This document shows, piece by piece, positions 1 to 9,352 of a stretch of 64,000 bases of DNA (its first letter is position 1; each line of letters opens with the position of its first letter). Where the stretch lies: the NCBI RefSeq assembly GCF_963576675.1, contig NC_088916.1, positions 57,103,001 through 57,167,000 on the forward strand. The letters are read 5' to 3'. Under the pieces are notes generated by a model. It ran no database searches, was not told the origin of the DNA, and worked only from the letters and a program-made list of their open reading frames with translations. The position numbers were made by a program, and so were the translations under genes. Origin of the DNA: Euphorbia lathyris (lineage: Eukaryota > Streptophyta > Magnoliopsida > Malpighiales > Euphorbiaceae).

Positions 1-935
1 CCTGCTTCATGGTTTCCAGTAATGGCGTGGATGGAAACCTTAGGTTCTTCAATCGGTTGTACCCCTTCTGTTTCTTCCGCTTCAAATTCCGATTCCTCTA
101 ATCCTTCAATCCAAAATAATTTCTTACATCGGTGTGCCGGTGAGAATCGTTCATCACAATTAAAGCACAAATTCTTGGCCCTCCTTTCTTCCATTTCTGC
201 CTTGGATAACTTCTTGATATACCCAGATGGATGGGGTTCCTGTTTCACTGGAACTGAATCAGGCTGATGTTGGGAAGAAAAAATCGGTTTTTGTTGCCAA
301 TACTTCCTCCGCTCATACAACCTGGCGTAATTCATCGCTGCAGTAAGGGTAGTAGGTTCATGCAATTCGACTTCGAATGCTATATATTCTTGCAACCCAC
401 TAATAAAAATTTGAATTTCCTGTGTAGGAGACAAACTCGTGCTTCGCACCGATAACTGTTCAAACTTGCGCTGATAAGCCTCCACAAAACTAGTCTGGCG
501 CAATTTCGACAATTCGTCCAAATTGTTGCCATGAGATATGGGACCAAAACGAAGATGACAGAGGTTTTTGAATTCATCCCACTGCAAATTCGGTTTGTCC
601 ATGTCCAATTTCAGGAACCAAAATTGGGCGTCTCCATCCAAATGTGCGGCTACCGTTCCGATCCTCTCCTCTTCCGGAATGTTTTGGTGGCGAAAATAGT
701 AATCGCAGCGACTCAACCAAGGAAGTGGGTCTTCGATTTTGGGTTTGCACGAAGTTCCTGTACTTCTATTCTGATCACGATCTCTGTGACCTCTGTTAGC
801 ACTGGTCTCTTCATTGTAGCGTCCCTCGGAGCGAGCTGAAGCTGAAGCGACCTCGTTTGCCAAGTCGTTTAATCTAGCCTCCTGTCGTGCCTGATTTGCC
901 TCTTGTCTCGCTTGATCTTCCTCATATCGTGCCAT
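1..935 (-). CDS. Retroelement gag, array copy 1 (cut by window edge)
   Basis: The nucleocapsid precursor of array copy 1, open from its first ATG (minus strand, 935) to the window edge with no stop; the stop of copy 2 would map three bases outside. It has an N-terminal coiled-coil-like Gln/Arg/Glu-rich stretch (QEANQARQEARLND), a central gag domain with WFLKLDRDKP-like sequence (here with Met for the Arg), and a C-terminal variant zinc knuckle (CX2CX7HXC). The upstream in-frame codon TTG (977) aligns with the apparent family start, so initiation at the internal ATG or at the non-AUG codon is uncertain. It differs from copy 2 by about ten replacements and no stop. Presumed role: particle assembly and RNA packaging in the cytoplasm. 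Confidence 0.75.
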   Translation of the reverse strand, partial: MARYEEDQARQEANQARQEARLNDLANEVASASARSEGRYNEETSANRGHRDRDQNRSTGTSCKPKIEDPLPWLSRCDYYFRHQNIPEEERIGTVAAHLDGDAQFWFLKLDMDKPNLQWDEFKNLCHLRFGPISHGNNLDELSKLRQTSFVEAYQRKFEQLSVRSTSLSPTQEIQIFISGLQEYIAFEVELHEPTTLTAAMNYARLYERRKYWQQKPIFSSQHQPDSVPVKQEPHPSGYIKKLSKAEMEERRAKNLCFNCDERFSPAHRCKKLFWIEGLEESEFEAEETEGVQPIEEPKVSIHAITGNHEA

Positions 936-1001
936 GAAGGCTTCGAATTGTTGTTGTAATCCCCTTATGTCGCCCAAAACTCCTGTCTCTTTCTGATACC
1001 A

Positions 1002-1324
1002 AGTTGTTATGGTCCCGAGTTAGTGATCTACTTATGGGTCTAGAACCAGGTAACTCTACCTTCTTCTTCTTAGGTTTTCTGCCTTTAGAACCTATGATTC
1101 TAAATATTGAGGATCAATTAAAGAGAGAACCTCAGATCTCTGAATTTTACTTGATGAAATGGAACTTAGGTATTCTTCCTTTGTTCATCTGCATTTAATT
1201 CAACCCAAAACACACATAACTGCTTGTTTACACTTATTACAAGGAAACTGCTTATTTACAGTTATTATAAAGAAACTGCCTGCAAACTGAAATATAGACA
1301 TAAATAACTGAAAATTAATTAACA
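1002..1324 (-). repeat. LTR A of the gag array
   Basis: A 323-bp LTR. On the minus strand it begins TGTTAATTAATT and ends next to TGGTATCAGA, the start of a tRNA-Met-type primer site (plus positions 992-1001). The terminal CA has mutated to CT in this copy; LTR D keeps ACAACA. It contains short repeats of CAGTTATT-like sequence near its start. Confidence 0.85.
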
Positions 1325-1677
1325 AACTTCTTCTTTCTGCCATGTGAGAACTGTTTATAAACTTGCAAAGGTTTGGGTTGCTTTGGATCCATAACATCAC
1401 TCTCCTCCTCGAAAACGAGCTTGTCCCCAAGCGAAGAGTTAGGGAATTGTTGAGTCATATGAACAACATCCTCCCAAGAAGCATCCGCTGGAGATAAAAC
1501 CATTGAAATGTAAAAAACATGTACTCTGTATCCACTCTCCATTGGCCACTGTAACAACAATATTTTTCTTCCAATTTTGCGGCTTCAAACCCAAAGAATC
1601 TGCCATCGTTACATCCAAAAAATTATGAGTGCGGTCGAAATCGATTAAAATGGAGAGGGTGATTGTTCAAAGAACCC
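1315..1677 (-). pseudogene. Protease remnant joined to integrase C-terminal tail (copy 1)
   Basis: Directly after gag, a frame on the minus strand shows the retropepsin signature in degraded form (IDFDRTHNF where a D-S/T-G is expected), then VTVANGE typical of the flap side. It is joined at about 1490-1515 to a second frame that reads DASWEDVVHMTQQFPN and ends at 1315. The latter resembles the ASWED/ATWED tail (chromodomain region) of chromovirus integrases. Everything between protease and tail, several kilobases in an intact element, is deleted. The tail stop codon lies about 10 bp inside the LTR. No function is expected. Confidence 0.75.
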
Positions 1678-2616
1678 TTAACCTGCATCATGGTTTCCAA
1701 TAATGGCGTGGATGGAAACCTTAGGTTCTTCAATCGGTTGTACCCCTTCTGTTTGTTCCGCTTCAAATTCCGATTCCTCTAATCCTTCAATCCAAAATAA
1801 TTTCTTACATCGGTGTGCCGGTGAGAATCGTTCATCACAATTAAAGCACAAATTCTTGGCCCTCCTTTCTTCCATTTCTGCCTTGGATAACTTCTTGATA
1901 TACCCAGATGGATGGGGTTCCTGTTTCACTGGAACTGAATCAGGCTGATGTTGGGAAGAAAAAATCGGTTTTTGTTGCCAATACTTCCTCCGCTCATACA
2001 ACCTGGCGTAATTCATCGCTGCAGTAAGGGTAGTAGGTTCATGCAATTCGACTTCGACTGCTATATATTCTTGCAACCCACTAATAAAAATCTGAATTTC
2101 CTGTGTAGGAGACAAACTCGTGGTTCGCACCGATAACTGTTCAAACTTGCGCTGATAAGCCTCCACAGAACTAGTCTGGCGCAATTTCGACAATTCCTCC
2201 AAATTGTTGCCATGAGATATGGGACCAAAACGAAGATGACAGAGGTTTTTGAATTCATCCCACTGCAAATTCGGTTTGTCCCTGTCCAATTTCAGGAACC
2301 AAAATTGGGCGTCTCCATCCAAATGTGCGGCTACCGTTCCGATCCTCTCCTCTTCCGGAATGTTTTGGTGGCGAAAATAGTAATCGCAGCAACTCAACCA
2401 AGGAAGTGGGTCTTCGATTTTGGGTTTGCGCGAAGTTCCTGTACTTCTATTCTGATCACGATCTCTGTGACCTCTGTTAGCACTGGTCTGTTCATTGTAG
2501 CGTCCCTCGGAGCGAGCTGAAGCTGAAGCGACCTCGTTTGCCAAGTCGTTTAATCTAGCCTCCTGTCGTGCCTGATTTGCCTCTTGTCTCGCTTGATCTT
2601 CCTGATATCGTGCCAT
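1678..2616 (-). CDS. Retroelement gag, array copy 2 (intact)
   Basis: The only complete, uninterrupted gag in the array: 312 codons from the first ATG (2616), or 326 if the TTG at 2658 is used. Order: Gln/Arg/Glu-rich helix (first 40 residues), linker, central Retrotrans_gag domain beginning PLPWLSCCDYYFR, then a Lys/Glu-rich stretch and the knuckle CFNCDERFSPAHRCK (CX2CX7HXC). Like copies 1 and 3 it lacks eight codons kept in copy 4 just before PLPW, so the core domain is internally deleted. It ends HDAG followed by TAA, where an intact element would run on into protease. It could supply gag in trans if expressed; expression is unknown. Confidence 0.8.
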   Translation of the reverse strand: MARYQEDQARQEANQARQEARLNDLANEVASASARSEGRYNEQTSANRGHRDRDQNRSTGTSRKPKIEDPLPWLSCCDYYFRHQNIPEEERIGTVAAHLDGDAQFWFLKLDRDKPNLQWDEFKNLCHLRFGPISHGNNLEELSKLRQTSSVEAYQRKFEQLSVRTTSLSPTQEIQIFISGLQEYIAVEVELHEPTTLTAAMNYARLYERRKYWQQKPIFSSQHQPDSVPVKQEPHPSGYIKKLSKAEMEERRAKNLCFNCDERFSPAHRCKKLFWIEGLEESEFEAEQTEGVQPIEEPKVSIHAIIGNHDAG

Positions 2617-2682
2617 GAAGGCTTCGAATTGTTGTTGTAATCCCCTTATGTCGCCCAAAACTCCTGTCTCTTTCTGATACCA

Positions 2683-3005
2683 AGTTGTTATGGTCCCGAG
2701 TTAGTGATCTACTTATGGGTCTAGAACCAGGTAACTCTACATTCTTCTTCTTAGGTTTTCTGCCTTTAGAACCTATGATTCTAAATATTGAGGATCAATT
2801 AAAGAGAGAACCTCAGATCTCTGAATTTTACTTGATGAAATGGAACTTAGGTATTCTTCCTTTGTTCATCTGCATTTAATTCAACCCAAAACACACATAA
2901 CTGCTTGTTTACAGTTATTACAAGGAAACTGCTTATTTACAGTTATTATAAAGAAACTGCCTGCAAACTGAAATATAGACACAAATAACTGAAAATTAAT
3001 TAACA
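2683..3005 (-). repeat. LTR B of the gag array
   Basis: Same length and boundaries as LTR A, offset exactly 1681 bp, with only a few substitutions. It serves at once as 3' LTR of the unit to its right and 5' LTR of the unit to its left. Confidence 0.85.
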
Positions 3006-3358
3006 AACTTCTTCTTTCTGCCATGTGAGAACTGTTTATAAACTTGCAAAGGTTTGGGTTGCTTTGGATCCATAACATCACTCTCCTCCTCGAAAACGAG
3101 CTTGTCCCCAAGCGAGGAGTTAGGGAATTGTTGAGTCATATGAACAACATCCTCCCAAGAAGCATCCGCTGCAGATAAAACCATTGAAATGCAAAAAACA
3201 TGTACTCTGTATCCACTCTCCATTGGCCACTGTAACAACAATATTTTTCTTCCAATTTTGCGGCTTCAAACCCAAAGAATCTGCCAGCGTTACATCCAAA
3301 AAATTATGAGTGCAGCCGAAATCGATTAAAATGGAGAGGGTGATTGCTCAAAGAACCC
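2996..3358 (-). pseudogene. Protease remnant joined to integrase tail (copy 2 boundary)
   Basis: Same fusion as at 1315-1677. The protease signature here reads IDFGCTHNF, so the glycine lost in the first unit is still present. The tail frame ends at 2996 just inside LTR B. The identical deletion joint shows that the deletion happened before amplification of the array. Confidence 0.75.
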
Positions 3359-4297
3359 TTAACCTGCATCATGGTTTCCAGTAATGGCGTGGATGGAAAC
3401 CTTAGGTTCTTCAATCGGTTGTACCCCTTCTGTTTCTTCCGCTTAAAATTCTGATTCCTCTAATCCTTCAATCCAAAATAATTTCTTACATCGGTGTGCC
3501 GGTGAGAATCGTTCATCACAATTAAAGCACAAATTCTTGGCCCTCCTTTCTTCCATTTCTGCCTTGTATAACTTCTTGAAATACCCATATGGATGGGGTT
3601 CCTGTTTCACTGGAACTGAATCAGGCTGATGTTGGGAAGAAAAAATCGGTTTTTGTTGCCAATACTTCCTCCGCTCATACAACCTAGCGTAATTCATCAC
3701 TGCAGTAAGGGTAGTAGGTTCATACAATTCGACTTCGACTGCTATATATTCTTGCAACCCACTAATAAAAATCTGAATTTCCTCTGTAGGAGACAAACTC
3801 GTGGTTCGCGCCGATAACTATTCAAACTTGCGCTGATAAGCCTCCACAGAACTAGTCTGGCGCAATTTCGATAATTCCTCCAAATTGTTGCCATGAGATA
3901 TGGGACCAAAATGAAGATGACAGAGGTTTTTGAATTCATCCCACTGCAAATTCGGTTTGTCCCTGTCCAATTTCAGGAACCAAAATTGGGCCTCTCCATC
4001 CAAATGTGCGGCTACCGTTCCGATCCTCTCCTCTTCCGGAATGTTTTGGTGGCGAAAATAGTAATCGCAACGACTCAACCAAGGAAGTGGGTCTTCGATT
4101 TTGGGTTTGCACGAAGTTCCTGTACTTCTATTCTGATCACGATCTCTGTGACCTCTGTTAGCACTGGTCTCTTCATTGTAGCGTCCCTCGGAGCGAACTG
4201 AAGCTGAAGCGACCTCGTTTGCCAAGTCGTTTAATCTAGCCTCCTGTCGTGCCTGATTTGCCTCTTGTCTCGCTTGATCTTCCTGATATCGTGCCAT
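3359..4297 (-). pseudogene. Retroelement gag, array copy 3 (two stop codons)
   Basis: Same gag as copy 2, with in-frame stops at 3818-3820 (minus strand, between the core domain and its C-terminal third) and at 3443-3445 (after the zinc knuckle, in EESEF). The knuckle itself is intact. Also carries the eight-codon deletion relative to copy 4. Translation from 4297 would give only the first half of gag. Confidence 0.8.
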
Positions 4298-4363
4298 GAA
4301 GGCTTCGAATTGTTGTTGTAATCCCTTTATGTCGCCCAAAACTCCTGTCTCTTTCTGATACCA

Positions 4364-4686
4364 AGTTGTTATGGTCCCGAGTTAGTGATCTACTTATGGG
4401 TGTAGAACCAGGTAACTCTACCTTCTTCTTCTTAGGTTTTCTGCCCTTATAACCTATGATTCTAAATATTGAGGATCAATTAAAGAGAGAACCTCAGATC
4501 TCTGAATTTTACTTGATGAAATGGAACTTAGGTATTCTTCCTTTGTTCATCTGCATTTAATTCAACCCAAAACACACATAACTGCTTGTTTACAGTTATT
4601 ACAAGAAAACTACTTATTTACAGTTATTATAAAGAAACTGCTTGCAAACTGAAATATAGACACAAATAACTGAAAATTAATTAACA
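4364..4686 (-). repeat. LTR C of the gag array
   Basis: 323 bp, offset 1681 bp from LTR B; primer site complement at 4354-4363. Same terminal CA to CT change as LTRs A and B. Confidence 0.85.
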
Positions 4687-5039
4687 AACTTCTTCTTTCT
4701 GCCATGTGAGAACTGTTTATAAACTTGCAAAGGTTTGGGTTGCTTTGGATCCATAACATCACTCTCCTCCTCGAAAACGAGCTTGTCCCCAAGCGAGGAG
4801 TTAGGGAATTGTTGAGTCATATGAAAAACATCCTCCCAAGAAGCATCCGCTGGAGATAAAACCATTGAAATGCAAAAAACATGTACTCTGTATCCACTCT
4901 CCATTGGCCACTGTAACAACAATATTTTTCTTCCAATTTTGCAGCTTCAAACCCAAAGAATCTGCCAGCGTTACATCCAAAAAATTATGAGTGCGGCCGA
5001 AATCGATTAAAATGGAGAGGGTGATTGCTCAAAGAACCC
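4677..5039 (-). pseudogene. Protease remnant joined to integrase tail (copy 3 boundary)
   Basis: Same fusion as in the other units; the protease signature reads IDFGRTHNF. The tail frame ends at 4677. Confidence 0.75.
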
Positions 5040-6002
5040 TTAACCTGCATCATGGTTTCCAGTAATGGCGTGGATGGAAACCTTAGGTTCTTCAATCGGT
5101 TGTACCCCTTCTGTTTCTTCCGCTTCAAATTCCGATTCCTCTAATCCTTCAAGCCAAAATAATTTCTTACATCGGTGTGCCGGTGAGAATCGTTCATCAC
5201 AATTAAAGCATAAATTCTTGGCCCTCCTTTCTTCCATTTCTGCCTTGTATAACTTCTTGAAATACCCAGATGGATGGGGTTCCTGTTTCACTGGAACTGA
5301 ATCAGGCTGATGTTGGGAAGAAAAAATCGGTTTTTGTTGCCAATACTTCCTCCGCTCATACAACCTGGTGTAATTCATCGCTGCAGTAAGGGTAGTAGGT
5401 TCATGCAATTCGACTTCGACTGCTATATATTCTTGCAACCCACTAATAAAAATCTGAATTTCCTGTGTAGGAGACAAACTCGTGGTTCGCGCCGATAACT
5501 GTTCAAACTTGCGCTGATAAGCCTCCACAGAACTAGTCTGGCGCAATTTCGACAATTCCTCCAAATTGTTGCCATGAGATATGGGACCAAAACGAAGATG
5601 ACAGAGGTTTTTGAATTCATCCCACTGCAAATTCGGTTTGTCCCTGTCCAATTTCAGGAACCAAAATTGGGCGTCTCCATCCAAATGTGCGGCTACCGTT
5701 CCGATCCTCTCCTCTTCCGGAATGTTTTGGTTGCGAAAATAGTAATCGCAGCGACTCAACCAAGGAAGTGGGTCACCACTGCCATCGAACTTAGGGAATT
5801 CGATTTTGGGTTTGCGCGAAGTTCCTGTACTTCTATTCTAATCACGATCTCTGTGACCTCTGTTAGCACTGGTCTCTTCATTGTAGCGTCCCTCGGAGCG
5901 AGCTGAAGCTGAAGCGACCTCGTTTGCCAAGTCGTTTAATCTAGCCTCCTGTCGTGCCTGATTTGCCTCTTGTCTCGCTTGATCTTCCTGATATCGTGCC
6001 AT
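5040..6002 (-). pseudogene. Retroelement gag, array copy 4 (longest form, one stop)
   Basis: This copy keeps 24 bp (5775-5798) absent from copies 1-3. They encode the FPKFDGSG segment that normally precedes DPLPW in chromovirus gag, so copy 4 is the ancestral form and the others derive from a deleted version. It has one nonsense codon: plus position 5840 is A where copies 1-3 have G, turning CAG into TAG on the coding strand. Downstream of it the frame is open for 239 codons to 5040, including the knuckle. Confidence 0.8.
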
Positions 6003-6068
6003 GAAGGCTTCGAATTGTTGTTGTAATCCCTTTATGTCGCCCAAAACTCCTGTCTCTTTCTGATACCA

Positions 6069-6391
6069 TGTTGTTGTGTTCCCGAGTTAGTGATCTAGTT
6101 ATGGGTCTAGAACCAGGTAACTCTACCTTCTTCTTCTTAGGTTTTCTGCCTTTAGAACCTATGATTCTAAATATTGAGGATCAATTAAAGAGAGAACCTC
6201 ATATCTCTGAATTTTACTTGATGAAATGGAACTTAGGTATTCTTCCTTTGTTCATCTGCATTTAATTCAACCCAAAACACACATAACTGCTTGTTTACAG
6301 TTATTACAAGGAAACTGCTTATTTACAGTTATTATAAAGAAACTGCCTGCAAACTGAAATATAGACACAAATAACTAAAAATTAATTAACA
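6069..6391 (-). repeat. LTR D of the gag array (least mutated end)
   Basis: 323 bp. Its minus-strand end reads CACAACAACA directly before TGGTATCAGA, so the original TGTT...AACA inverted termini survive only here. Offset from LTR C is 1705 bp, that is 1681 plus the 24 bp kept in copy 4. Confidence 0.85.
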
Positions 6392-6460
6392 AACTTCTTC
6401 TTTCTGCCATGTGAGAACTGTTTATAAACTTGCAAAGGTTTGGGTTGCTTTGGATCCATA
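6382..6460 (-). pseudogene. Truncated integrase tail at the array edge
   Basis: The last residues of the same tail seen in the other units (MDPKQPKPLQVYKQFS, then a basic end) upstream of LTR D. Homology stops at the GGATCC of 6451-6456 plus CATAAC. A further unit therefore once lay to the right and has been cut off inside SFH intron sequence. Confidence 0.75.
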
Positions 6461-6645
6461 ACAGATGAGGACACTATCAATTTGATTATGTATCCAATAG
6501 AAGAAACCAAAGAGGACAATTCTCAGAAAGCTCATGAGAATACCAACCTCATTTTGATTAAGAGATGAGGATCTAAGTACGTGCACACACAAACAAAATT
6601 GGAAACAATGCAGTAACAATATATTACATAAAAAAAAGGACATAC

Positions 6646-8440
6646 CACACCTTGCACATCCAAAATAGTTGTACTTGAATCTATGTGTCTTTTTGCAGCC
6701 ATAGAGCAAGACAGGAACTTAATTGCAAAAACCTTTTCAAATTCTTGCACGTGATATTTCAAATACTGTTCCATAGTGGTGACCTGCATGAGTTTAACAG
6801 GTTCTACTTTCCCGAGTCTTTCAATGTAGATGGGCCTTCCCTCTTTATCGACACCATGGTAACCTTGGGGGTAGTACTTTCTGACTTCATCTAACTCGAT
6901 GAAATCAAAATCCTGGATAAAGCAATTGAAGGAAAATGCTATAATTCTAATTGCTAAATTAGGCATACCAGGATAAGACAAACGGGAAATATACAAAGGT
7001 AGGGACAGAGATTCATTAGATTCAAGCAACTAGATTACATTACCTCCATAATTGTGTCAGCACCAAAGTCTTTCCTCCACTAAATCATATTGGCCCACAT
7101 TTGCTTTGCTTTTTCAATGTCAAATTTTCTTGCTTTTAAGAACCTGAAAAGGAGTGCTTGAATGTAAAGCTGAAGCTGAACATAAGCATACTCTACTATA
7201 GTCTATAGCAATATGTATAAAATAAATAAAGCAGTAACTCCTATGTGTACACCATCAAAAACTAATTCTGCCTTGCAATATCACATCTATGATAATAATA
7301 ATAACAATAACCACTATGCATAAAGTTAACATAAGCCGTTGAGTGTTTGCACTGCCTATATAAAAGTTCACAAGGAAAAAGGCCCAGTTGAGGACACAGA
7401 GAATCTTTAACAAGAAAAAAGGCCCAGTTGAGCACTCAGAGAATGATCAATTGAGCAAGAAAGAATCAAACTTTTTGAGGGAGAAAGTGAATGAATTGGA
7501 AGAGAAGACGATTCTCCTTGAAGAGAAAATCAGGAAACTTAATGAAAATTATAATAAATCAAGAGATTTGGTTCAGGAGAAGGAAATAACTATTGGGAAT
7601 TTAATATTTTTTGCGGTCATTCTAGCCTGTGTGATGTTAGCTATTTGTTACCTTTTATCTATTTTTAGGCAAGTTTCCTGCAGTTAGTAGATTAGCTAAG
7701 TACTTAATGAACTTATGAAATTGCAAACTCATGTCATTTTGGTGCATTCTTGAGATAATAAGGTTTTTTCTATTGAAGTTACCACTTCAAATGTGGCTTT
7801 TGATTGCCTTTTACATTTGAGTATGATAAGCTAGTTTTCTATTTATACTTGTTTTGAACCTCAATTCACTTCATCTATTTGTAAAGTGAATGTAAATTGA
7901 AAGATGCTTCAAAAAAAACTCCAAACGGAGGCAGGCCTTGAAATGCTCTCGACTTACATATGAAAGACATGCCAAGGGAGTATAGAACTTGGAAAGAGCA
8001 AGTAAACTTTTATGGGTCCAATTAGGCACAAATCAGGCTAGATAATTGGCTTTCTAATGATTTAAGCAAGCATGAAATAGACGTAAGAAAAAACTTAAAA
8101 AATGCTAAAGATGAAGATATCCGCAAGCTCGGAGGGAAAAAAAAGCACCTCAACAACATGTGATAATCATTATGTCTGGCAGCAAGCAAGTGTTCCCCAG
8201 TGAGGGCCTGTCGAAATGCATCCACTACTTGGAGCTCCTCAACATCCCGATCATCTTCGATTGCAGAAATTCCCAATCTGCAGCTTTTAGTCTTTGTCTT
8301 GGGGAGAAAACGTCTAATTTTCTTTGATGCCTTCACGACCTCTTTCTTTAAATTCCCAATCTCAGTCTTCCTGTCTTCCTCTGAGATGTCAAAATCTGAT
8401 TTCGGTTCCCTTGGTTCTTCATTGGCAGAACCTTCAAAGC
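6646..8440 (-). pseudogene. SFH-type phosphatidylinositol transfer protein fragment (Sec14-like)
   Basis: Three exons on the minus strand with consensus splice sites. Exon 8440-8149 encodes the charged N-terminal region through [15 protein letters not shown] (CRAL-TRIO N-terminal region). Exon 7143-7044 starts FLKARKFDIEKAKQMW. Exon 6912-6646 encodes [20 protein letters not shown] to ILDVQGV, the start of the CRAL-TRIO lipid-binding domain. Phases agree across all joins (AG|G, GAG|GAT). In the middle exon a TAG follows NMI where the family has a Gln codon, so the reading is broken. The first exon and everything after LDVQGV are absent: the Tat element interrupts the 5' side at 8771 and the gag array cuts the intron at 6460. 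SFH proteins exchange phosphatidylinositol and phosphatidylcholine between membranes. Recognition is firm; loss of function is inferred from the stop and truncation. Confidence 0.88.
7388..7687 (+). pseudogene. Coiled-coil, C-terminal membrane-segment fragment in SFH intron
   Basis: An open frame with no ATG before its membrane segment, so it is probably a terminal exon or captured fragment rather than a gene. Visible: a Lys/Glu-rich helix with heptad-like Leu spacing (VNELEEKTILLEEKIRKLNE), then a hydrophobic span (IFFAVILACVMLAICYLLS) and a very short tail, the layout of a tail-anchored protein. It begins in a direct duplication of about 30 bp (AAAAAGGCCCAGTTGAG at 7376 and again at 7415). 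It lies on the strand opposite the SFH exons. I do not recognise the family. Confidence 0.4.
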
Positions 8441-8635
8441 CTACACAAAATGGTAGCAAACCAATTACCAATTATGCCGCCAGAATCACTCGAAACCAGT
8501 TTTTCCTCGAGGTGGAACATTGAATTTAGAATCTAAAACCAACAGTTTAATAACCCTAAGAATCCAGAAATACAGACAATAAATTAACGCAAAAAAGAAT
8601 CGACGCTTACAAGGGATGGCGAATCGATCCAATGT

Positions 8636-8727
8636 AGTTAGCTACTACATGTTTCCGGACATGTTGAGTTCAAAACTAGTTAGCTACTACATGTTTCCGG
8701 ACATGTTGAGTTCAAAACTAGTTAGCT
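8636..8727 (+). repeat. 42-bp tandem duplication with internal palindrome
   Basis: Two perfect 42-bp units (8636-8677, 8678-8719) plus 8 bp of a third. Each carries ACATGTTTCCGGACATGT, an inverted repeat with arms ACATGT. It sits between the SFH exon and the Tat insertion. Confidence 0.9.
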
Positions 8728-8771
8728 GTATAAATCCACAAAAAAATTGCTTTGGCGGGAATTTTGGTTCT

Positions 8772-9292
8772 TAATAACATTGGGATATTATCCAAAGGAT
8801 TAAAGGAGATATTCGCCTAGAACGGCCACGTATTGATCACCTGATACCGAGATGTGATGGCGTATTAGGCAAGGAAATCTGACAGGCGAATCACCAAGAC
8901 TTCGCCATAAAAGATCCGCAGTCATGTCTATGTGGCGATCCGCCATAACCTCTCAATCCGCCAGCGGAACAGCTGAGCCAATCTCGCAATAAAGACCATT
9001 AATGAGCTATTAATAAGCTAACGGGCATACTTAAAGGAAACCAGTAACCGCCATTAATGAAGTATTAATGGAGACTTTCTAGTTACTAAAGGTTACAACT
9101 TCATGACTATATATAGCTTGCATCTCAAGCTATCAAGGTACACATTCACACAATTCTAGAAACCCTACTTTGTCAATTCAGTTTACTCTTTCAAACTTTA
9201 TACTGACTTTGGCATCGGAGCTTCCCCCCGTCGAACCCAACGACGCCCCCCACAGGGACAGAAGCTAATCGGAAATTCTCCACAAGTCATCA
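8772..9292 (+). repeat. 5' LTR of the Tat element
   Basis: Starts TAATAACATT (TG mutated to TA; the 3' LTR keeps TGATAACATT) and ends GTCATCA. A TATATATAG box at about 9109-9117 could be the U3 TATA element. Confidence 0.9.
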
Positions 9293-9294
9293 AT

Positions 9295-9312
9295 TGGTGC
9301 GGTGAGCGTGGA
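9295..9312 (+). other. Primer binding site for tRNA-Phe
   Basis: TGGTGCGGTGAGCGTGGA, two bases after the LTR, is the exact complement of the 18 3'-terminal bases of plant tRNA-Phe(GAA) including CCA. The assignment relies on my recall of the tRNA sequence; position and TGG start are as expected for a primer site. Confidence 0.8.
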
Positions 9313-9352
9313 CCCTTAACCAAATAAAAGGGTTTTTCGTTCACAATAAGAT

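Larger units (their letters stand above)
1..6460 (-). mobile_element. Tandem LTR-sharing array of gag-only chromovirus derivatives
   Basis: Four head-to-tail copies with a 1681-bp period (fourth copy 24 bp longer), all read on the minus strand. Each unit runs LTR (323 bp), primer binding site, gag, protease remnant, integrase C-terminal tail, then the next LTR, so adjacent units share one LTR. Four LTRs start at 1002, 2683, 4364 and 6069. Reverse transcriptase, RNase H and most of the integrase are missing from every unit, so none can move alone. Units differ by scattered single-base changes. The array ends abruptly at 6460 against SFH-gene sequence; its other end lies beyond the window. Unequal recombination between LTRs, or chained cDNA insertion, would explain shared LTRs; that is inference. 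Zinc-knuckle and tail motifs fit the Reina/Tekay side of the chromoviruses. Confidence 0.9.

Noticed and set aside
1..6460. CRISPR-like or bacterial repeat array
   Set aside because: Period is 1681 bp with LTR, primer site and gag; eukaryotic retroelement.
8200..8523. Plus-strand frame of 107 codons
   Set aside because: Antisense shadow of the SFH N-terminal exon.
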